DNA of 5,184 nucleotides from Silvimonas sp. JCM 19000 (lineage in GTDB: Bacteria; Pseudomonadota; Gammaproteobacteria; Burkholderiales; Chitinibacteraceae). This document shows positions 1-5,184 of the stretch, piece after piece. The notes beneath the pieces were generated by a model. It was not told where the DNA came from. It saw only the letters and a program-made list of their open reading frames with translations, and ran no database searches. The translations under genes and the position numbers were made by a program. Location of the stretch: positions 1 through 5,184 of the forward strand of contig BBFD01000293.1 in NCBI GenBank assembly GCA_001313065.1. Reading direction: 5' to 3'. Position 1 is the first letter of the stretch; each line of letters opens with the position of its first letter.

Positions 1-2
1 TG

Positions 3-1401
3 CTGATCGGGGCACCGGGGTCGCGCCGCTCATCCCGCTGATCTATGACTTGCCCCATGACGATGCCAGCGCCGTCACGCGCTTGTGGAGCAATACGCGC
101 TTTGTGGGTTTGTACGATCAGCAAGTCAATACATCGCTCGGCCAGGCTTTGTTCCCCCGCGCCGAAGCGGGCACAGAACCGCGCGATCTGCCACTGGAAA
201 CGCTGTCGTATTACACCTATCTGGGCGATCTGCATCCGCCACTGGGCGGCTTTGCGCTGTTGTTCCTCACGCTGGGTTTGATGGGTGTGCTGGCGTGGCG
301 CAACCGCCCGATGCCGGGGATGCACTACCGCCTGCGACCACCGCCGCCCCCAGCGCCAGCACGCTTACTTTTCTGATCGGACTGGCGCAGCCGGTTTTGT
401 TGGCGCTCAACCCATGGACCTTGCCGTTGCAAGGGCTGTTGGTGCTGGGCTGGGCAGTCTGGCAACACCGCGCCCCGCAGGCTGGCCTGGCATGCTTTGC
501 TGGCCGGTCTGATCGTCGGCGCGCTGGCCATCTATCCCTTCCTCACCCACTTTGCCCCTAACGCCCTCGGCACGCCGATCCGCCTGGTGCAGCCGGAAGA
601 CCACACCCCAGTCCGTCAGTTTCTTGCCCTGTGGTGGCCGGTGTTGTGGCTGCTGGCAATTACGCTCAGTGCCGGACCCAAAGCGCGCGGCAGTTGGTGG
701 GCGGCGTGGGGCGTGATCGTGTTGTTGGCCATCACCGAAATCGTGTTTGTTGATGACCCCAACGCCGGGCGCTACAACCGCTTTAACGCGGTCATTAAAT
801 GGTGGTCATGGTTGTATCCGGCGGCACTGGCGGTGCTGGGCATTTTTGCTTTGGCGCTGCCGTGCAAGCTGCGGCGGGTGCTGGCGTGGATGCCCTTGCT
901 GGCGGTCTGCCTGTATGTGATTCCGCAAGCGCAATACTGGGCGTTTCATCCCAAAACCCATGCGGGCCGACTGGCTGGCGAAGGCTGGCTCTACGAGCAG
1001 CAAGGGGCGCGCAGCATGGTTACTTATCTGCGCAATGCGCCGCGCGGGCTGGTGCTGGAAGGGCTGGATGCTGGCAGCTACAGCGTGCATGGCGCCTATG
1101 CCCTGCACAGCGGCCAACCGTCGGCACTGGGCTGGCCTGATCACGAAGGCCTGTGGCGCAATCAGCCATGGTTTATCGGGCGCGATGCCGATATGGTGCG
1201 CGCGCTTTACCACGGCGGCTTGCCCGATGCCGGGCGCTGGGCGGCCGATCATCGCATCCGTTATATCGTCTGGAGCCAGACGACCAGCAACGCGATGCCG
1301 CCGCGCTTGAGCGCATGAAAACCGCGCTGGCGGGCCAGTACATCTGGCGTGCCTTCAATAACAATAACGGGCAGGAAGTCGGCCTGTGGGAGCGCCGCTG
1401 A
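3..1401 (+). CDS. DUF2298 (YYY-type) polytopic membrane protein, copy 1; 5' partial and frameshifted
   Basis: C-terminal ~466 residues of a multi-pass membrane protein; roughly the first 200 residues lie left of the window. The reading moves between frames: 3-11, 11 to ~316-360, then to ~475, then to ~1280, then to the TGA at 1399-1401. Seen: GTGVAPLI (~nt 11-37), GDLHPPLGGF (~nt 224-253), a hydrophobic span with LNPWTLP (~nt 407-427), YPFL, LVQPEDHTP, EIVFVDD (nt 737-757), RYNRFNAVIKWW, an outer-face domain with SGQPSALGWPDHEGLWR, and RYIVW followed by GLWERR at the end. These match, in order, the landmarks known for DUF2298/Chlor_Arch_YYY proteins (GDLHP, NTW-LP, E-x-x-Y/F-x-x-D, R-x-N-x-x-K, GLP-x-x-GW-x-x-H, RY-x-x). 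The same blocks recur in the downstream gene. Biochemical function is not established; a GT-C-like role using lipid-linked sugars is inference from topology and neighbours. Each break needs a one-base correction, so the gene is either mis-sequenced or freshly inactivated. Confidence 0.83.
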
Positions 1402-1403
1402 TG
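1388..1403 (+). promoter_or_regulatory. Ribosome binding site and TGATG stop-start overlap, copy 1 to copy 2
   Basis: GGGAG at 1388-1392 lies 8 nt before the ATG at 1401, and the copy 1 stop TGA (1399-1401) shares its last base with that ATG. This arrangement decides the start of copy 2 and implies translational coupling of the two DUF2298 genes. Confidence 0.75.
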
Positions 1404-3418
1404 GCGATGATCTTTTTGCTGGGCAGCCTGGCTTTGTTGTGGCTGCATCTGGCGGGCGTCACTTTGCTGTTTGGCCGTGTGCTGCCCTATCCGCTGGCGC
1501 GCGTGGTGGGCGTGCTCAGCATCACGCTGCTGGTCTGCGCGTTTGAGCATTTCTGCGGCTTGGGCAATATCAACTGGGCGTGGCCACTCACTGCCGCCAT
1601 CGCCGCCGCCATCGTGTGGTGGGAACGCCCACGCTGGAATACCTCGGCGTTCTGGCGCGGCGAAGTGGTATTGGGCGTGGCCTTTGCCTACGGGCTGATC
1701 TGGAAATTCCTGTTCCCCAGCATCTACCCGACTTCCGAGCGCGTTACTGATCTGTACTTCATGCAGAACTACTATCCAGCGACACCTTGCCGCCGCTGGA
1801 TATCTGGTACCCGCCGCATCGCTTTGATTTCTACTACGCGTTCGAGCATTACGGTGCCGCCTTGATGGGCCGTTTGCTGGGCTGGAATGCCGCTTTGCCT
1901 ACAACATCGCCTTTGTGCTGGTGATGGCGCTATCGGCACGCTGGCCTGGGATTTCGCCAGCCGCCTGATCAAGAACCGCTTGCCACGCCTGGTGTTGGTG
2001 GCCGCGGTAATGATAGGCGGCACCGGCATTTCGCCGCTGATCCATCTGGTGGTCGATGACAAACCGGCCAATCCGCCCGAGTGGAACGCCAACGATCATA
2101 TGTGGGCCAGCGCCCGCTTTATCGGCAGCTACGATGCGCGCATCGCCGACTACGGTACGGCGTTGGGCCGCAGCGTGTTTCCGCCACTCACGCCCGAAAC
2201 CAGACCGACGCCAGACTTTGAGGCGCGCGATCTGCCGATGGAGAACTTCGGTTATCAATATTTTCTGGGCGACTACCACCCGCCGCTGGGCAGCTTTTTT
2301 GCTGCTGTTCTTGCCGCTGGCCTTGCTGGCCTGGCTGGAAGTCGCACCCGCCGCCTGCCGGCATCCGCGTCTGGCGCAAGCTTGTTGCCCGCCACCTTGC
2401 CGCTGATGTTGATTACCAACACCTGGATTTTTCCGTTTGCCCTGGTGCTGCAAGCGGCGTGGGTCGGCTGGCGTTATCTGCAAAAAACGACCACCGGATT
2501 GGGCCGCGCTATTGGCCGGTGGCCTGATCAGCGCCTTGCTGGTCTACCCCTACCTCAGCGGCCTGGCCAACCAGGCCATCAACACGCCCATCCACCTGGT
2601 CAAATGGATGGATCACACGCCCTGGCTGCGCTATGTGGCACTGATGTGGCCACTGCTGCTGTTGCTGCTACTGGCTTTGTTTGAGCGCCGGACCCGGCCG
2701 TTTGCGTTGATGCTGGTGCTGGCGTTTGGCGCGATGCTGATCCTGAGCGAATTTATCTACGTGCAGGACCGTCCGGCGGCAAGTTCACCCGCACCAATAC
2801 CACGATGAAATGGTGGGGCTGGATGTGGAGCGGCGCCTTGCTTGCGCTCGGGGCCATTGCGCTGGCCAGTGCCCGGCGCTGGATACGTGGCGTGGCGCTG
2901 GCGGCGTTGCTGTTGATTACCGTCTGCTACGGCTACGACACCGTCTATTACTGGTGGGCCACCCCCAAGGGCGATATGGGCCGCATGAATGGCGCCAGCG
3001 GCTTTACAGGCGACCCACCGATGCGTGACATGGTTAACTTTCTCAGCGTGGCGCCGCGCGGCATTCTGCTGGAAAACGTCACGGGTGACGCGTACACCAA
3101 TCAGACGCTGTTGCAGTTGTTCTCGGGTCAGATCGAAATGCAGGGCTGGCCCAACCACGTCAGCCTGTGGCATGCGGCGCGGCCGATGTCTGGATGCAAT
3201 CGGACCGGACCAAGGCTTTTTTTTATAAAGGCACGCTGCCCGATGCGCTGGACTGGCTCAGCGTGAATCACGTGCGCTATATCGCGTGGACGCGGGTGGA
3301 TTCCGCCGCCGGGCTGGCCGCCTGGCAGACCATCAATAACAGCATCGGCAGTCAGTACAGCTGGCACCCGTTCTTTGCAGATAGCAACTCACAGGTAGGC
3401 CTATGGATACGTCGGTAA
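1401..3418 (+). CDS. DUF2298 (YYY-type) polytopic membrane protein, copy 2; complete but frameshifted
   Basis: Full-length second DUF2298 gene. After eight single-base corrections (six missing bases, two extra) it reads as about 673 residues. The ATG at 1401 is chosen because it overlaps the upstream TGA as TGATG and follows GGGAG at 1388-1392; an in-frame GTG at 1386 lies inside copy 1. The N-terminus has about four hydrophobic helices (residues ~3-25, 30-50, 61-75, 88-106). Next comes an outer loop with SERVTD (~112-117), whose E and D are candidate catalytic acids, then FDFYYAFEHYGA (~142-153), the family's YYY block. Later landmarks are GGTGISPLI, GDYHPPLGSF, TNTWIFP, VYPYL, SEFIYVQD (nt 2746-2769), KFTRTNTTMKWW, SGQIEMQGWPNHVSLW, RYIAWTR and a terminal GLWIRR. 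Frame segments: 1401-~1776, ~1778-1890, ~1894-1930, ~1932-2297, ~2299-2381, ~2382-2486, ~2488-2773, ~2775-3178 and ~3182-3418. The family identification is strong. The enzymatic role (membrane glycosyl transfer) is inferred. No internal stop needs explaining beyond the indels. Confidence 0.85.
2295..2300 (+). other. T6 run at a frame change in copy 2
   Basis: Reading T6 as T5 turns the codons after GDYHPPLG into SFLLLFLPLALLAW, a good helix that aligns with GGFALLFLTLGL in copy 1. As written, the frame continues into a poorer helix and the conserved signal moves to the next frame. This is a one-base gain in a homopolymer. Confidence 0.75.
2482..2487 (+). other. A6 run at a frame change in copy 2
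   Basis: Reading A6 as A5 joins WRYLQK directly to RPPDWAALLAGGLISALL, which aligns with the HALLAGLIVGAL block of copy 1. As written, the original frame runs on into non-family sequence. This is the second one-base gain in an A/T homopolymer of the same gene. Confidence 0.75.
3393..3418 (+). promoter_or_regulatory. Ribosome binding site and 16-nt overlap, copy 2 to GT2
   Basis: AGGTAGG (3393-3399) sits just upstream of ATG 3403. Copy 2 ends with TAA at 3416-3418, inside the GT2 coding sequence in another frame. The GT2 start is supported by this site and by the family's short N-terminal tail before the VVVPCYNE motif. Confidence 0.65.
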
Positions 3419-4413
3419 ACGCGCCGCGCCCCCTGCTGTCGGTGGTGGTGCCTTGTTATAACGAAGACCCGGTCATCGCCGAAACCGCGCGCCAGTTGCG
3501 CATGTTCTGCGACAGCGTGGCTGCCGATACCGACACCGAACTGGTGTTTGTCGATGACGGTAGCCGTGACGGCACACGCAGCATACTCAAGCTGCTGGGC
3601 GAGCAAGATGCACGCATCCGCGTGGTCGGGCTGGCGCGCAACTTTGGCCACCAGATTGCGGTAACCGCAGGCATGGACGCGGCACGCGGCGATGCCGTCA
3701 TCATCATAGATGCCGACCTGCAAGACCCGCCCGACGTCATGCGTTTGATGCTGGCCAAATGGCGCGAAGGCTACGACGTGGTCTACGGCACTCGCACCGA
3801 ACGCCCAGGCGAATCCATCTTCAAACTGGCCAGTGCGCGCCAGTTCTATCGCTTGCTCAACAAGCTATCCGACGTGCCGATTCCGCTGGATACCGGCGAT
3901 TTCCGTTTGATGAGCCGTCGCATCGTCGATGTGTTGCGCGCCATGCCGGAGCGTGATCGCTTTGTGCGCGGCATGGTCAGCTGGGCGGGCTTCAAGCAGA
4001 TTGCCTTGCCCTACCAACGTGCACCGCGCCTGGCCGGCGTCAGCAAATATCCGCTGCGCAAAATGCTGCGCTTTGCCACCGACGGCGTGCTGTCGTTTTC
4101 CACCAAACCGTTGCAACTGGCTATCGGCCTGGGCATGGCGGCCGCGGCGCTGTCGATGCTGGGCATCATTTATGCGCTGCTGCTGCGCATGTTTACCAAT
4201 ATCTGGGTGGAAGGCTGGACCGCGCTGATGATCGCCGTGCTGTTCCTTGGCGGCGTGCAACTGGTGTGCGTCGGCATCCTGGGCGAATACATCGGGCGCA
4301 TTTACGGCGAGGTCAAACGGCGGCCGCTGTATGTGGTGCAGGAATACATCGGCTACGCCAGCCGAGCCGAGGAACCCATGCTCAGTCGCAGCCCGGTGGG
4401 TGACCGGCGATGA
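3403..4413 (+). CDS. GT2 polyprenyl-phosphate sugar synthase (GtrB/DPM1-like), membrane anchored
   Basis: Intact 336-aa family 2 glycosyltransferase. It is expected to move a hexose from a nucleotide-sugar to undecaprenyl phosphate at the cytoplasmic face, giving a lipid-linked donor. Seen: VVVPCYNE (residues 14-21) starting a GT-A fold; VDDGS (50-54) in the nucleotide-binding region; LARNFGHQIAV (77-87); DADLQDPP (103-110), holding the D-x-D metal-binding motif; TGDFRLMSR (164-172); ERDRFVRGMVSWAGF (183-197); AGVSKYPLRKM (211-221). Two membrane helices follow (~237-262 and ~272-294), then the GEYIGRIYGEVKRRP signature (294-308). Length and layout are typical of the GtrB/YfdH/DPM1-like branch with two C-terminal helices. 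Start ATG 3403 is preceded by AGGTAGG (3393-3399) and overlaps the end of copy 2 by 16 nt. The sugar (glucose, mannose or other) cannot be read from sequence. It is the only unbroken gene in the window. An ArnC-like aminosugar transferase is an alternative but is less likely without other arn genes. Confidence 0.95.
   Translation: MDTSVNAPRPLLSVVVPCYNEDPVIAETARQLRMFCDSVAADTDTELVFVDDGSRDGTRSILKLLGEQDARIRVVGLARNFGHQIAVTAGMDAARGDAVIIIDADLQDPPDVMRLMLAKWREGYDVVYGTRTERPGESIFKLASARQFYRLLNKLSDVPIPLDTGDFRLMSRRIVDVLRAMPERDRFVRGMVSWAGFKQIALPYQRAPRLAGVSKYPLRKMLRFATDGVLSFSTKPLQLAIGLGMAAAALSMLGIIYALLLRMFTNIWVEGWTALMIAVLFLGGVQLVCVGILGEYIGRIYGEVKRRPLYVVQEYIGYASRAEEPMLSRSPVGDRR
4395..4413 (+). promoter_or_regulatory. 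ATGA stop-start overlap, GT2 to flippase-like gene
   Basis: ATG 4410-4412 overlaps TGA 4411-4413, with a G-rich GGTGG at 4395-4399 as the only candidate Shine-Dalgarno element. This suggests translation by re-initiation after the GT2 gene and stoichiometric coupling of the two products. Confidence 0.6.
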
Positions 4414-5184
4414 CGGTGCCGGATTACAGCGGCCCCGCGGCCAGCACAGCGCCCGCCAAAGCGCGTAAATCCAGACTGCGCCTGCTGCTGGGCACGATCA
4501 TCGCGTTGGCGTTTGTCTGGCTGATTGGTCGCAATGTCAATCCGGGCCAATTGCTGCATGCCTTTGCCACCGCCAATCCGGTGGACGTGCTGGCCGCGCT
4601 GCTGCTGTTTGGCATCGGCTACACGCTGCGCATTGCACGCTGGCAAACCATGCTGAAACCGGCGCGGCCCGATATCGCCTGGTGGCGTTGCGCCGGTCCC
4701 TTTATGGCCAGCTTTGCCGCCAACAATGTGCTGCCGCTGCGGGCGGGCGATGTGCTGCGTGCATTTGGTTTTAACCAGCGGCTGGGAGTGAGTCCGGGCG
4801 GGGTGCTGGCCACCTTGTTGGTAGAGCGGTTGCTGGATTTGCTGTTGCTGTTGCTGATGCTGGGCCTGGCGCTGGCCGTGTTCGGGCTGGAGGCTCCAGC
4901 TTTGCCGGGGTCGGCGCGGGCTTTTTGCTCGGCGTGGCGCTGCTCATCCTGGTCATCCTGGTGTTTCCGCAAGCGTTTGCCCCACTCGCGCGCGCTGCGG
5001 TTGCGCTGATCGCCCGCTTTGCCCCACGGATCGCGGCCAGACTGCGCGCCGAAGTGGACCTGGGCCTGCACACGCTGGCGCAACTGGCCAAAGGCGGCAC
5101 CATGTTGCGTTTGCTGGCTTTGTCGCTGGGCGCGTGGTTGTGCGAAGCTGCGTGTTCTGGTTTGCGGCGCGCGCCCTGGCTGAT
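4410..5184 (+). CDS. LPG_synthase_TM / UPF0104 flippase-like membrane protein; 3' partial and frameshifted
   Basis: N-terminal ~259 residues of a polytopic protein of the family shared by the MprF membrane domain and the membrane part of archaeal AglD. Family members are usually 300-350 aa, so perhaps 50-90 residues lie beyond the right edge. ATG 4410 overlaps the GT2 stop as ATGA, with a weak GGTGG at 4395-4399. Seen: a basic cytoplasmic N-terminus, a helix at ~22-40, YTLRIARWQTML (~70-81), AANNVLPLRAGDVLRAF (~103-119), which is the family's most conserved block, then VERLLDLLLLLL (~138-149), whose E-R-x-x-D is also diagnostic. The frame breaks near 4895 (continues as SFAGVGAGFLLGVALLI) and again near 5150 (continues as VFWFAARALAD). 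Both are repaired by one added base. The sequence shows the family, not the activity. Related proteins are discussed as flippases or as lipid-linked sugar processing partners, and its place directly after a GtrB-like gene supports such a role. Confidence 0.85.

Noticed and set aside
320..376. Proline-rich tail (PPPPPAPARLLF) as a real C-terminus
   Set aside because: It arises from reading past a one-base loss; the membrane helix that should follow continues in the adjacent frame at about 364-460.
1386..1400. GTG at 1386 as the start of copy 2
   Set aside because: The ATG at 1401 has better Shine-Dalgarno spacing and the TGATG overlap, and it begins directly with the first hydrophobic helix.
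2295..2300. T6 run as a site of productive transcriptional slippage
   Set aside because: Six bases is short for efficient RNA polymerase slippage, and repairing this site alone would not restore the gene.
1899..2483. Minus-strand open frame of 194 codons, and similar ones at 806-1252, 3865-4260 and 4619-5083
   Set aside because: They lie opposite clear family-matching + strand genes and have low-complexity compositions rich in Q, R and A, as expected for antisense shadows in GC-rich DNA.
2482..2488. AAAAAAC in copy 2 as a programmed -1 ribosomal slippery site
   Set aside because: The needed change is +1 (skip one base), the zero-frame phasing is wrong for A_AAA_AAC, no obvious downstream stem was found, and many other breaks in the gene lack slippery sequence.
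1..5184. CRISPR arrays, tRNA/rRNA genes, insertion sequences, phage or transposon ends
   Set aside because: No direct repeat array, cloverleaf, transposase motif or terminal inverted repeat was visible; the whole window is accounted for by coding sequence.

Overview
The window is GC-rich, densely coding on the + strand only, and has no intergenic gap. It carries one apparent operon of four genes for membrane glycosylation chemistry. The GtrB/DPM1-like glycosyltransferase and the codon use suggest a Gram-negative bacterium, probably a proteobacterium. This is a weak taxonomic inference, because no rRNA or other marker gene is present.

Layout: (1) bases 1-1401 hold the C-terminal two thirds of a DUF2298 ('YYY'-type) polytopic membrane protein, cut by the left edge. 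(2) Bases 1401-3418 hold a complete second DUF2298 protein, about 673 aa after frame correction, collinear with the first. (3) Bases 3403-4413 hold an intact 336-aa GT2 polyprenyl-phosphate sugar synthase. (4) Bases 4410-5184 hold the N-terminal part of an LPG_synthase_TM/UPF0104 flippase-like membrane protein, cut by the right edge. Junctions are TGATG (1399-1403), a 16-nt overlap (3403-3418) and ATGA (4410-4413), so the genes are probably co-transcribed and translationally coupled. No promoter or terminator is visible.

Likely teamwork (inference): the GT2 enzyme charges undecaprenyl phosphate with a sugar on the cytoplasmic face. The UPF0104-type protein may help translocate or process the carrier. 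The two DUF2298 proteins, which look like GT-C-type polytopic transferases, would use the lipid-linked sugar on the outer face of the membrane on an acceptor not encoded here. The scheme resembles three-component sugar-transfer systems such as gtrA/gtrB/gtrX or archaeal AglD/AglR/AglS, but with two divergent putative transferases.

The most striking sequence-level fact is frame breakage. Three of the four genes are interrupted by about 14 single-base frame changes (11 apparent losses, 3 apparent gains), while the protein signal continues cleanly in the next frame each time. The GT2 gene has none. Either the underlying sequence has many indel errors or the DUF2298 and flippase-like genes are very recent pseudogenes. 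The preserved protein similarity and the homopolymer context favour sequence error.
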